Shown: positions 52,436-61,029 of the stretch, piece after piece
Layout of the letters: the number at the start of each line of letters is the position of its first letter
How positions within the stretch are numbered: the first letter of the stretch is position 1
DNA from: Actinomycetota bacterium
Lineage (GTDB): Bacteria > Actinomycetota > Actinomycetes > S36-B12
Length of the DNA: 64,000 nt
Assembly (NCBI GenBank): GCA_030681835.1
Contig: JAUXRN010000257.1
Span: forward strand, 1 to 64,000
Direction: 5' to 3'
The notes under the pieces: generated by a model
The model's database searches: none
What the model was told of the DNA's origin: nothing
What the model saw: the letters and a program-made list of their open reading frames with translations, nothing else
Made by a program: the position numbers and the translations under genes

Positions 52436-53245
52436 GTGGACAGCATCGTCGCCGACGAACCGTCGGGCATCGGCCCCACCGGCGAGGACGTCCGTAGGCG
52501 GATCGTCGGGATGGTCGAGCGGGGCTCACTCCAGCCAGGAGAGAAGCTGGGCGCCGAGCGGGAGCTCGCGACCCGGCTAGGGGTGAGCAGATCGACCCTG
52601 CGCCAGGCGCTCGCGTCCCTCGAGGAGTCGGGCGTGATCCGTCGGGTCCCGGGCCGCGGCGGCGGGACGTTCATCGCGTCGGCCAAGGTCGAGCGCGACC
52701 TGTCCCGAATCGTCGGCGTTCCGATGCTTCTTCGCGATCAGGGCTTCACTGCGGGCTCCCGGGTGGTGAGCGTCGGCGTCGCCACTGCCGGGCCCGACGC
52801 GGCCGAGGCCCTGGGCATCCGGGAGGAGGACTTCGTCGTCGACCTGGTGCGGATCCGGCTGGCCGACGGGGCTCCCATCTCACTGGAGCATGCGGTCTTC
52901 CCCGCAGAGCTGGTACCCGGGCTACCGGAGCGAGACCTCGGCGGCTCGATCTACGAGCTCATCGACCGCGAGTACGGATTGCGTCCGGAGGAGGCGATCG
53001 AGCACATCGAGGTGACAGAGGCCGGGGCGCTCGAGGCATCGATCCTGGGCATCGCGGCAGGCTCCCCCCTGGTATCGATCACCAGGACCACGCGGGACCC
53101 CCACGGCGTGGTCTTCGAGTACTCACGCGACCTGTTCCGGGCCGACCGGACCCGGATCAGCGTGCGGGTCAAGGGATCCCCGACCCACGAGACGGCCCGC
53201 CTGCGCGGCCGGGTCGTCGAGCTGGTCCCGCCGCAGGAGGCCTGA
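52436..53245 (+). CDS. GntR-family regulator with UTRA domain (HutC subfamily)
   Basis: A 269-residue regulator. The N-terminal winged helix contains LGAERELATRLGVSRSTLRQALASL and the wing RRVPGRGGGTF. The C-terminal UTRA domain, with the conserved RTTRDPHGVVFEYSRDLFRADR, binds a small effector. It starts 6 bp after the SDR and its stop TGA shares a base with the next start (TGATG). It most likely controls the microcompartment operon through the repeats upstream of GTG 45500. Confidence 0.88.
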   Translation: MDSIVADEPSGIGPTGEDVRRRIVGMVERGSLQPGEKLGAERELATRLGVSRSTLRQALASLEESGVIRRVPGRGGGTFIASAKVERDLSRIVGVPMLLRDQGFTAGSRVVSVGVATAGPDAAEALGIREEDFVVDLVRIRLADGAPISLEHAVFPAELVPGLPERDLGGSIYELIDREYGLRPEEAIEHIEVTEAGALEASILGIAAGSPLVSITRTTRDPHGVVFEYSRDLFRADRTRISVRVKGSPTHETARLRGRVVELVPPQEA

Positions 53246-54399
53246 TGCCGACGGCGCGCGACGTGGGCTTCCCGCTGGCCGGCCAGCCGGGACCGGCCAA
53301 CGCGGTGACCGACGTGCGGGGCGTCAGCGTCGGTCACGTCACGATCATCACCGACGACCCCGAGGATCCGCACCGCGCAGCCCGGACAGGCGTGACGGCC
53401 ATCCTGCCGCGGGGGCGAGACGGGATCGGCGTCACCGCGGCGTGCGGCATCAGCGTCCTGAACGGAAACGGCGAGATGACCGGATCGCACTGGATCGCCG
53501 AGACCGGCGCTCTCGGCGGCCCGATCATGCTCACCAATACCCACGCGGTCGGGACAGTGCACCGCGGGGTGATCGACTGGATCGCCGCGAACCGACCGGA
53601 TGGGACCATGGAGTGGCTGCTTCCTGTGGTCGCCGAGACGTGGGACGGCTACCTCAACGCGATCAACGAGCCGCACGTCACGGGCGCCCATGCGGCGGAG
53701 GCGATCGAGGCCGCGAGCTCCGATCGGCCGGCCGAGGGTTCGGTCGGCGGTGGCACGGGCATGAACTGCTACGAGTTCTCCGGGGGATCCGGCACGTCCT
53801 CCCGGATCGTCTCGTTCGGTGGAGTCGACTACGTGCTCGGCGTGATCGTCCAGGCGAACTTCGGTTCGCGCGACGAGCTCACCGTGGCAGGCGTCCCCGT
53901 GGGCGACCTCGACGCGCCGAACCCGATCGCCGCCGACGGGTGGTTTGCCGCCGACGTGGCGCGGGTGGCACCTCCGGGCGCTGGCTCGGTGATCGTTGTC
54001 GTCGCGACTGACGCCCCGATGCTCCCTGAGCAGTGCCAGGCGCTGGCCCGCCGGGTCCCCCTCGGGCTGGCTCGAACCGGGACGATGGGCAGTCACTTCA
54101 GTGGTGACCTGTTCCTTGCCTTCAGCACCGCCAATCCTGGCGCACTCGACAGTGGCTTCCCCCACGGTCCGGCCGATCGCGATGCGCTGCGCTCCCTCGA
54201 CTTCGTGCCCTGGAACCGCATGGACCCCTTCTTCCGGGCTACCGTGCAGGCCGTCGAGGAGGCCGTACTCAACTGCCTGACGACGAACGTCGACCTGGCG
54301 GGCCGGTCCGGGCACTGGATGCCGGCGCTGCCGGTGGACCAGGTAAGCCGGCGCCTGATGCGGTCGGGGCTACTCCCCGGTCATCCCCAGGAACCGTAG
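53245..54399 (+). CDS. P1-family peptidase (DmpA-type L-aminopeptidase/D-esterase)
   Basis: A 384-residue member of the S58/P1 family of self-processing aminopeptidases. VTDVRGVSVGHVTI at the N-terminus, GGGTGMNCYEFSGGSGTSSR (the cleavage and nucleophile region) and the C-terminal LARTGTMGSHFSGD match DmpA relatives. Such enzymes split themselves into two chains and remove N-terminal residues from short peptides or amides. It is coupled to the BMC regulator gene by TGATG, so it is probably the last gene of this operon and could release an amine from a peptide-like precursor. Tail-to-tail overlap of 30 bp with the ACMSD gene. Confidence 0.85.
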   Translation: MPTARDVGFPLAGQPGPANAVTDVRGVSVGHVTIITDDPEDPHRAARTGVTAILPRGRDGIGVTAACGISVLNGNGEMTGSHWIAETGALGGPIMLTNTHAVGTVHRGVIDWIAANRPDGTMEWLLPVVAETWDGYLNAINEPHVTGAHAAEAIEAASSDRPAEGSVGGGTGMNCYEFSGGSGTSSRIVSFGGVDYVLGVIVQANFGSRDELTVAGVPVGDLDAPNPIAADGWFAADVARVAPPGAGSVIVVVATDAPMLPEQCQALARRVPLGLARTGTMGSHFSGDLFLAFSTANPGALDSGFPHGPADRDALRSLDFVPWNRMDPFFRATVQAVEEAVLNCLTTNVDLAGRSGHWMPALPVDQVSRRLMRSGLLPGHPQEP

Positions 54400-55371
54400 A
54401 GCGTTGCCGCCCAGGAGCGCCTCGCGGTCCGAGTCCTCGAGGGTGGCGCGCCGGACGACGTCTCCCGCCGGGCGTTCGCCGAACGGGTAGGGGTAGTCGC
54501 TGCCCATCATGACCTGCTCGGCGCCGAGGACGTCGACGAGCAGGCGCAGCGCGGCGTCGGAGAACACGACGCTGTCCACGCTGAACCGGCTGATGTAGGC
54601 GCTGGGGGGATGCTCGCTGTCGGCACCGACCACGTCCCGACGCTGGTGCCAGGCGTTGTCGGCCCGGCCGGCCCAGAAGGCGAATGACCCGCCGCCGTGG
54701 GCGAAAGCCAGGCGAAGCGACTCCGGCAGCCGGTCGAAGGCGCCGCTGAGGACAAGGGCAAGGACCGACAGGTGGGTCTCGGCCGGCATGCCGACGAGCC
54801 ACTGCCCCATCCACCGGTCGAGGCGGGGTGACTGCGGCATGTCCCACGGGTGCACGAAGACGGGGACCCCACGGTCGGCGCAGTGGTGGAGGAAGGTCAC
54901 GACCCCGTCGGAGTCGAGGTCGGCGTCGCCGACGTGGTTCCCGATCTCGACTCCCCTGTGTCCGTTGGCGATGCTCCGGTCGAGTTCCGCGCAGGCAAGG
55001 TCGGCGTCCTGGAGGGGCACTTGGCAGAAGGGCATCAGCCGGTCCGGCTGCTCCGCGGTGATGTCCAGGGCCAGGTCGTTGAACAGAGCGGCGACGTCGG
55101 CGGCCTGGCGCGGCGAGCGGCCGTAGGAGAAGAAGACGGGTGTCGGCGACACGACCTGCACGTCCACCCCGTCGGCAGCCATGTCGGCGAGGCGCCGGTC
55201 GGCATTCCAGCATGCATCAGTGATGCGGCGGAACTCCTTGTCGCCGAGCATGATCGTCGCCTCGGAGACCGAGTCCACCCGGATCATGGGCCAACCGTCG
55301 CCCCCGGCAATCCCGGCGAGGTCCGGCCAGCCCCGGGGGACGTAGTGGGAGTGGACGTCGACGACGGGCAT
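54370..55371 (-). CDS. Amidohydrolase family, 2-amino-3-carboxymuconate-6-semialdehyde decarboxylase (ACMSD)
   Basis: A 333-residue TIM-barrel metalloenzyme. DVHSHYVP carries the HxH metal ligands, FAHGGGSFAFWAGR a further His, and GSDYPYPFGE the aspartate. ACMSD acts after 3-hydroxyanthranilate dioxygenase, giving 2-aminomuconate semialdehyde. The start ATG 55371 is chosen; an upstream start at 55410 would overlap the previous gene by 31 bp. It is the last gene of the kynurenine operon. This means carbon is directed to degradation rather than to quinolinate and NAD. Confidence 0.86.
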   Translation of the reverse strand: MPVVDVHSHYVPRGWPDLAGIAGGDGWPMIRVDSVSEATIMLGDKEFRRITDACWNADRRLADMAADGVDVQVVSPTPVFFSYGRSPRQAADVAALFNDLALDITAEQPDRLMPFCQVPLQDADLACAELDRSIANGHRGVEIGNHVGDADLDSDGVVTFLHHCADRGVPVFVHPWDMPQSPRLDRWMGQWLVGMPAETHLSVLALVLSGAFDRLPESLRLAFAHGGGSFAFWAGRADNAWHQRRDVVGADSEHPPSAYISRFSVDSVVFSDAALRLLVDVLGAEQVMMGSDYPYPFGERPAGDVVRRATLEDSDREALLGGNALRFLGMTGE

Positions 55372-55379
55372 CCGGCCGG

Positions 55380-55904
55380 TCAGCCCCGGCCGGGATGGAC
55401 GCTGCCGCACGCCCGGCAGGTGCGGGCCTGCTCATCGCCGTAGAACGCGTCGAAGACCGGCGGCAAGTCGACGACGATGTCCGTCACCTGCAGCTCGACC
55501 TCGTGGATGAGGCCGTGGCACGAAGGGCAGTACCACTGGAAGCGCTCCAGCACGCCTGGCTCGCGGACCCGCTCGAACACCAGGCCGATCGATCCGGCCT
55601 CGGGGCGCTGCGGCGAGTGCGGCATGTTGCGCGGGAGCACCCACATCTGTCCCGGGCCGATCGTGACCGTACGAGGACCGTCCGGCGGCATGAGGTCGAC
55701 GTGCATCGTCCCCGTGAGCTGGTAGAAGACCTCCTCGAACGGGTCGACGTGGTAGTCGGTGCGCTGGTTGGGGCCGCCGACGACCATGACGATGAAGTCC
55801 TCGCCGCCCGGGAAGACCTCCTTGTTGCCGACCGGCGGCCTCAGCCCCGGACCGTGCTCCGCGAGCCACGCGTCGAAGTCGAGCGAGTCGCTCAGTTCAG
55901 TCAT
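55380..55904 (-). CDS. 3-hydroxyanthranilate 3,4-dioxygenase
   Basis: A 174-residue cupin dioxygenase. Iron ligands appear as YHVDPFEEVFYQLTG and MPHSPQRP. C-terminal CPSCHG and CRACGS pairs form the second, rubredoxin-like metal site of bacterial enzymes. It opens the ring of 3-hydroxyanthranilate. ATG 55904 overlaps the RidA stop by 8 bp and follows GAGGGACCC. It lies between RidA and ACMSD in the kynurenine operon. Confidence 0.93.
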   Translation of the reverse strand: MTELSDSLDFDAWLAEHGPGLRPPVGNKEVFPGGEDFIVMVVGGPNQRTDYHVDPFEEVFYQLTGTMHVDLMPPDGPRTVTIGPGQMWVLPRNMPHSPQRPEAGSIGLVFERVREPGVLERFQWYCPSCHGLIHEVELQVTDIVVDLPPVFDAFYGDEQARTCRACGSVHPGRG

Positions 55905-56322
55905 GGGTCCCTCCCGTCCGGTGGGCGATCGCCTGGATCTCGATGAGCAGGTCGGGGTGCGGCAGTTCCCGCACGGCGACGGTCGTGCGGGTCGGACCGT
56001 CCTCGGTGAAGTACTCGGCGTAGGCACTGTTGTAGCCGTCGAAGTCGGACATGTCGACCAGGTAGCAGGTGACCTGGACCAGATCACCCAGCCCGCACCC
56101 GACGGCCGCGAGGATGTCCTCGATGTTGGCGATGACGGCCCTGGTCTGCTGCGCGATGTCGCGGTGCGTGACGCCGTCGACGACGTCGACGCCGGCGTGG
56201 CTGCCGTCCGGGCGCCGGCTGGACGTCCCGGACACGAATACGAAGTCGCCGACGACCTTGACGTGCGGGTAGCGGCCGCGAGGGGCGGCCTTGCCCGCGA
56301 CGACCTGACTGCGGCCGGTCAC
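55897..56322 (-). CDS. RidA family protein (enamine/imine deaminase)
   Basis: A 141-residue YjgF/RidA/UK114 protein. VVGDFVFVSGTSSRRPDG and AAVGCGLGDLVQVTCYLVDMSD match the family, with the arginine in GPTRTTVAVRELPHPDLLIEIQAIA. In 3-hydroxyanthranilate pathways such proteins can speed the handling of reactive enamine intermediates, for example 2-aminomuconate. Starts at GTG 56322 overlapping the KMO stop. Here the role is inferred from position. Confidence 0.9.
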   Translation of the reverse strand: MTGRSQVVAGKAAPRGRYPHVKVVGDFVFVSGTSSRRPDGSHAGVDVVDGVTHRDIAQQTRAVIANIEDILAAVGCGLGDLVQVTCYLVDMSDFDGYNSAYAEYFTEDGPTRTTVAVRELPHPDLLIEIQAIAHRTGGTHD

Positions 56323-57662
56323 GTGGAGGAGCCCTTGCGCCGTAGCGCGCCGCCCAGTGCGAGCGCGCCCGCCGCGACGGCGACGCCGGCCGCGATCGCG
56401 ACGTTGCGTTGCTGGCGCCGGGAGCGCTCGATCACCTCGGCGTAGGGGATGGTCGTGAACGACACCATCGCGTAGCGCGAGAGGTACCGACCCGGGAGCA
56501 GCTTCTCCAGGCCGTGCTCGACCTTCTTCGCGGCGAGGAATGCGCGCGAACCGACCTTGTCGCGCATCTCGACGAAGTTCTCCTTGGCGAGGAGGGCAAT
56601 GGCTTCGGAGTTGACGCGACGACGCTCCTGGTACATGGGCAGGGCGAGCGTCCAGTCGTCGCTGACCTCGTCCAGGCAACGGTCCAGCTCGACCACGTCC
56701 TCGAAGCCGCAGTTCGCTCCCTGCCCGAAGAAGGGCAGGATGGCGTGCGCGGCGTCCCCGATGAGGGCGACCTTCCCGTCGACCTGCCATGGGTCGGCGT
56801 GGACCGTGCTGAGCAGCCCGACCGGGTTGTACTGATAGTCCTCGACGAGGGCCGGGATGAGCGGCACGGCATCGGGGTACTGGGCCGAGAAGTGGCCGAG
56901 GATCTCCTCCGGGGTCACGAGCGCATCGAAGCCAACGTCCCCCGACTTTGGCCAGAACAGCGTGCACGTGAACGAGGCATCCGGGTTCGGCAACGCGATC
57001 ATCATGGAAGCGCCCCGCGGCCAGATGTGCAAGGCGTCCGGGTCGAGGGCGAACCCGCCGTCGACCGGAGGGATGGTCAGTTCCTTGTAGCCGAAGTCGA
57101 GGGCGTCGAAGACCACGCGTACCCGCCCCAGCCGCTCCAGCGCCTGCCGCACCACGCTGCCGAAACCATCGGCGGCAAGGACGATGTCCGGCGACACCTC
57201 GAAGGTGGTGCCGCCGAGCTCGAACGTGAGGGTGCTCGACGCCAGGTCGTAGCCGGCCAGCCTGGAGTCGAAGTTCAGCGTCACGCCAGGGGTGCGCTCG
57301 GCCGCGTCGAGCAACGTCTCGTTGAGCGCCGCCCTCCCGATGGAGTTGATGGCCAGGTCGCCGCGTGCCGAGTAGGACGAGAAGGCGGTACTGCCGTCGA
57401 GCGCGTGGATCATGCGGCCGTGCATCGGGAGCGCCGGCGCCATGACGGTGTCGACCAGGTCGATGCGCCGCAGCGCGTCCAGCCCACGCTCGGAGAGCGC
57501 GAGGTTGATGGACCGGCCGCGCTCGGCGGTCGCCGACCGCGGATCCGGACGCCGCTCGTAGACCTCCACCCGGTAGCCCCTGCGGCCGAGGTAGCAGGCG
57601 AGCAGCGAGCCGACCAGCCCCGCACCCACGACAACAACCGTGCGTCCATCCGCCCCGCTCAT
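56319..57662 (-). CDS. Kynurenine 3-monooxygenase
   Basis: A 447-residue FAD monooxygenase. FAD motif VVGAGLVGSLLACYL, RSINLALSERGLDALR (typical of KMO) and ALIGDAAHAILPFFGQGANCGFEDV are all seen. It hydroxylates kynurenine with NADPH and O2. Residues about 420-440 (NVAIAAGVAVAAGALALGGA) look like a membrane anchor flanked by arginines, as in eukaryotic KMO and unlike soluble Pseudomonas KMO. ATG 57662 overlaps the kynureninase stop (ATGA). Confidence 0.92.
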   Translation of the reverse strand: MSGADGRTVVVVGAGLVGSLLACYLGRRGYRVEVYERRPDPRSATAERGRSINLALSERGLDALRRIDLVDTVMAPALPMHGRMIHALDGSTAFSSYSARGDLAINSIGRAALNETLLDAAERTPGVTLNFDSRLAGYDLASSTLTFELGGTTFEVSPDIVLAADGFGSVVRQALERLGRVRVVFDALDFGYKELTIPPVDGGFALDPDALHIWPRGASMMIALPNPDASFTCTLFWPKSGDVGFDALVTPEEILGHFSAQYPDAVPLIPALVEDYQYNPVGLLSTVHADPWQVDGKVALIGDAAHAILPFFGQGANCGFEDVVELDRCLDEVSDDWTLALPMYQERRRVNSEAIALLAKENFVEMRDKVGSRAFLAAKKVEHGLEKLLPGRYLSRYAMVSFTTIPYAEVIERSRRQQRNVAIAAGVAVAAGALALGGALRRKGSST

Positions 57663-58957
57663 GAGATGCCCTCCCCGGTGAGTTCCTGGCTGAGCGCGTC
57701 GGCGGCCCGCCAGCAGTCGTGGAAGGTGCAGTACAGGGGAGCCGGGGCAACGCGGATGATGTCGGGCCTGCGGTCGTCGGCGACCACTCCCCAGTTGGTG
57801 CTGAGCCGGTCGCTGAGGTCGGTGGCGTCGACCCCGACTCGCACCGACAACTGCGCACCATGTCGGCCCTCGTCGGCCGGGGTCACGATCGCCAGGATGC
57901 CCGCCTCGGCGAGCGGATCGAGCAGTCCGCGGAGGTAGCCGGTCAGCCGCAGGCTGCGGGCGCGCAGGGCGTCCATCCCGACCGCGTCGAACAACTCCAG
58001 CGAGGTCCGAACCGGTCCCATCGCCAGGATGGGCGGGTTGGACAGCGACCAGGCATCGGCTGTGGCGGGAGGCTCCGAGACTGGTCGCATCTCGAAGCGG
58101 GTGGCCGGGTCGGTGCTCCACCAGCCCTCAAGCCGGGGCAGGGCGTGGTTCCCGAGGTGGCGCTCGTGGACGAAGGCCCCGGCCACCGCACCAGGCCCGG
58201 AGTTGAGGTACTTGTAGGTGCACCAAGCCGCGAAGTCGACGTCCCAGTCATGCAGGGCCAGCGGGACGTTGCCGGCGGCGTGTGCCAGGTCCCAGCCGAC
58301 GGTTGCCCCGATGTCGTGTCCGGCCGCCGTGATGGCGGGCAGGTCGAGCAACTCCCCGGTGAGGTAGTTGACGCCGCCCAGCATGACGGTGGCGATGGAG
58401 TGGGCATGGTCGTCGAGCGTCGCGATGACGTCCTCGGTGCGCAGCGTGTCCTCGCCTGCCCGCGGCCGCAGCCGCAGGACGGCGGTCTCCGGGTCATGGC
58501 CACGCAGGGCCACGTGGCTGCGCACGGCGTAGGAGTCCGAGGAGAAGGCGTAGTCCTCGATGACGATCCGGTGGCGGATGGCCGTCGGCCGGTAGAAGGA
58601 GGCGAGCAGCAGGTGAAGGTTGACGGTGAGCGAGTTCATCATGACGACCTCGCGCGGACGGGCCCCGACCAGGCGGGCGGCCGGCTCGCGCAGGGCCTCG
58701 TGGTACCCGAACCACGGCCGGTCCGCGTCGCTGTGGCCATGCACGCCGTACTGCTCCCAGGCGTCGAGGTCGGCCATGAGCTCGGCGCGGGTCGCCCGCG
58801 GCTGCAGGCCCAGGGAGTTGCCGGCCAGGTATGCCGTAAGCGGGAACGCGCCTCCCAGCGCCGGTGGGATGAGGAAGTCGTCGCGCCGCGAGGCCGGGTC
58901 AGGTGCGGCGTCCAGGGCCAGGGCGTGGTCCTCGCGGGCGTCGGTCACGCCGCTCAT
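57659..58957 (-). CDS. kynU: Kynureninase
   Basis: A 432-residue PLP enzyme of the KynU family. The PLP lysine is in CTYKYLNSGPG, with GWDLAHAAGN carrying the cofactor Asp, and PLTAYLAGNSLGLQPR at the N-terminus. It cleaves 3-hydroxykynurenine to 3-hydroxyanthranilate and alanine. Its start overlaps the KynB-type gene by 4 bp, and its stop overlaps the monooxygenase. Length is normal. Confidence 0.94.
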   Translation of the reverse strand: MSGVTDAREDHALALDAAPDPASRRDDFLIPPALGGAFPLTAYLAGNSLGLQPRATRAELMADLDAWEQYGVHGHSDADRPWFGYHEALREPAARLVGARPREVVMMNSLTVNLHLLLASFYRPTAIRHRIVIEDYAFSSDSYAVRSHVALRGHDPETAVLRLRPRAGEDTLRTEDVIATLDDHAHSIATVMLGGVNYLTGELLDLPAITAAGHDIGATVGWDLAHAAGNVPLALHDWDVDFAAWCTYKYLNSGPGAVAGAFVHERHLGNHALPRLEGWWSTDPATRFEMRPVSEPPATADAWSLSNPPILAMGPVRTSLELFDAVGMDALRARSLRLTGYLRGLLDPLAEAGILAIVTPADEGRHGAQLSVRVGVDATDLSDRLSTNWGVVADDRRPDIIRVAPAPLYCTFHDCWRAADALSQELTGEGIS

Positions 58958-59730
58958 TCAATACCCCCGTCCAGGAGTTTGAGCAGGGTTGGCCACGGCT
59001 GGGCCGCGGGGTCGATGAGCTCGAAGTGGCCGACGCCCGGCAGTTCGGTGAGCCGGGTGCCGCGGTGCGCCTCGACGTAGGCGCGGGACTGGCTCAGGGG
59101 GACGAGCGAGTCGCTCCCACCATGGAGCAGTGCGACGCCGGGGCCGGCCGGGGCGAGGTGCACGGGATCGAGGTCGGGGCGAGTGTGCGGCTCGGCACCG
59201 AGGAAGGCGCGTACCGCGTCGCCGTCGAGCCCGAGGCGGTCCGCCGCAGCCAGGTCCGCGACGGGGGCCAGCGCTATGACGTCTATCGCAGTTCCCGGCT
59301 GGGCGGCCAGCCAGAGGGCGAGGTGCCCGCCCGCGGAGTGGCCGATGACGCAGGGCCGGCCGGGGGATCCCGGGTCGGCCTGGATGGCTGCCACGGCCTG
59401 GCGGACATCGCCCGTCGCCAGGTCAGGCTGCCCCGGGACGCGCCGGTACTCCAGCGACAGCACGCGATGCCCGCGCGCGGCCAGCGCCGCCGCGAGCGGG
59501 CGCAGATGGGTCCGGTCGTAGGCCGGTCGCCAGAACCCGCCATGCACGAGGGCGACGGTCCGGCGCGGCGACCGCCCCGGCAACGGGAGGTAGACATCCG
59601 CCACCTGGTCGGCCGCGGACCCGTATGACCAGCCCTGGTCAGGTGCGGGTGCCGCGCGGCCGAGGATCGATCGGTCCTCGGCCCCAGGATTCACAGGCAA
59701 CGAGTCGCTCGGTAGCGGATCGCTCGGCAT
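58954..59730 (-). CDS. Alpha/beta hydrolase, probable kynurenine formamidase
   Basis: A 258-residue hydrolase of the KynB-like type with HGGFW, GHSAGGHLALW and the histidine in LPGVGHFELID. In this place, ahead of kynureninase and KMO, it most likely removes the formyl group from N-formylkynurenine. ATG 59730 lies six bases after GATACT on the minus strand and has no clear ribosome-binding site. No tryptophan 2,3-dioxygenase gene is found in the window, so the first step is encoded elsewhere. Confidence 0.84.
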   Translation of the reverse strand: MPSDPLPSDSLPVNPGAEDRSILGRAAPAPDQGWSYGSAADQVADVYLPLPGRSPRRTVALVHGGFWRPAYDRTHLRPLAAALAARGHRVLSLEYRRVPGQPDLATGDVRQAVAAIQADPGSPGRPCVIGHSAGGHLALWLAAQPGTAIDVIALAPVADLAAADRLGLDGDAVRAFLGAEPHTRPDLDPVHLAPAGPGVALLHGGSDSLVPLSQSRAYVEAHRGTRLTELPGVGHFELIDPAAQPWPTLLKLLDGGIE

Positions 59731-59766
59731 GTGGGGAGTATCGCAAGCGACCTAGACTTGAAAGCG

Positions 59767-60600
59767 ATGTTGGAGCTGGTGTACCCGCAGCAGGTGGCCG
59801 GACTGGCGTGGTGGCCGGTCGCTGTCGTCATCGGCCTGCTGCTCCTCCTCAACGTCGTCAACAACCGGGTGGCTCCCCAGACCCACTACTTGCTCTGGTC
59901 GTTCGGCGGATCCGTCGCCTTGCTGGCCCTCGGACTGCTCGACGGCAACTCATGGACCGACATGGGCCTGGGCTGGGAGTACCTGCTGCCGGGGTTGATC
60001 TGGGCAGGCGCCTGCATTGGCGGAATCACCGCCATCTACCTCATCGGGTCGGCCTTCCGGCGGACCCGCATCGCATTCCACGACGAGCGGATGACCGGCC
60101 TGAGTGGCGGGCGCATGGTGTTCCAGGCGCTGGTCGAGGTGCCGTTCGGGACGGTGCTGCTGGAGGAGATCGCCTTCCGGGCGGTGCTGCTGTCGATGCT
60201 CACGCGCAGGTACGGGCTGGTGTGGGGCCTGGTGATCTCGTCGATCCTCTTCGGCCTGTGGCACGTGCTGCCCAGCATCGGCACGCACGAGCAGAACCCG
60301 GCGCTAGGCTCGGTCGTCGGCGAGGGGCGGCGCGGCAACATCCTGGCGGTGGCCCTGAGCGTGCTCACCACCTCGATCGCGGGCGTCCTGTTCGCCGGGC
60401 TGCGGCTGCTGTCCGGCAGCGTGCTGGCCCCCATGGGACTGCACTGGGCGACCAACGGGCTCGGCTACGCCTTCTCGTGGCTGCTCATCCGCACCCGGGA
60501 CCGGCGACGGGCCAGGCACCGGGCCGAGATCCGGGCCCGCCAACGGCGCGAGCGCGAGGCGGCCGCGGAGGAGCGGGACCCGAACGGCGGGGGCGAATGA
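59767..60600 (+). CDS. CPBP-family intramembrane metalloprotease
   Basis: A 277-residue membrane protein with about 7-8 hydrophobic segments. The Abi/CPBP motifs EEIAFRAVLL, FGLWHVLPS and HWATNGLGY carry the proposed catalytic Glu and His residues. ATG 59767 is favoured over GTG 59731 because the latter lies in the promoter. TAGACT ends eight bases before the ATG, again a leaderless-type arrangement. The tail after residue about 250 is charged and cytoplasmic. The substrate is unknown. Confidence 0.85.
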   Translation: MLELVYPQQVAGLAWWPVAVVIGLLLLLNVVNNRVAPQTHYLLWSFGGSVALLALGLLDGNSWTDMGLGWEYLLPGLIWAGACIGGITAIYLIGSAFRRTRIAFHDERMTGLSGGRMVFQALVEVPFGTVLLEEIAFRAVLLSMLTRRYGLVWGLVISSILFGLWHVLPSIGTHEQNPALGSVVGEGRRGNILAVALSVLTTSIAGVLFAGLRLLSGSVLAPMGLHWATNGLGYAFSWLLIRTRDRRRARHRAEIRARQRREREAAAEERDPNGGGE

Positions 60601-60665
60601 CATCCGTGGGATTCACGCCATACGATGACGCGCAAGCCGTCGGCAGGGTCAAGGAGGAGCACCGC

Positions 60666-60968
60666 ATGGATGCAGCGCGCGCGCAGGAGTCCGCACGCGA
60701 ACCGGGTGCAACGCTCAGCGACCGGGACCGCCGGATCCTGGAGTTCGAGCGCCAGTGGTGGAAGTACGCCGGCGCCAAGGAGCAGGCCGTCCGCGACCTC
60801 TTCGACATGAGCGGCACCCGCTACTACCAGATCCTCAACGGGCTCATCGACGACCCGCATGCCCTCGCGTTCGACCCCATGCTGGTGAAGCGTCTGCGGC
60901 GGATGCGCGCCGCCCGGCAGCGGGCCCGATCGGCTCGACGGCTCGGTATCGAGCTCGAGCAGCGCTAG
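60666..60968 (+). CDS. DUF3263 family protein
   Basis: A 100-residue actinobacterial protein. LSDRDRRILEFERQWWKYAGAKEQAVRDLF and MSGTRYYQILNGLID are the family core, a probable helix-turn-helix. ATG 60666 is chosen because AAGGAGGAG lies seven bases upstream; the ORF extends to 60597, overlapping the protease stop. The C-terminus is Arg-rich. Function unknown, perhaps DNA binding. Confidence 0.78.
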   Translation: MDAARAQESAREPGATLSDRDRRILEFERQWWKYAGAKEQAVRDLFDMSGTRYYQILNGLIDDPHALAFDPMLVKRLRRMRAARQRARSARRLGIELEQR

Positions 60969-61029
60969 CACACGCGAGTTCACACACCCGCTTACATCAC
61001 GGTTGGGTAACGATTCCCATGTAACACCA

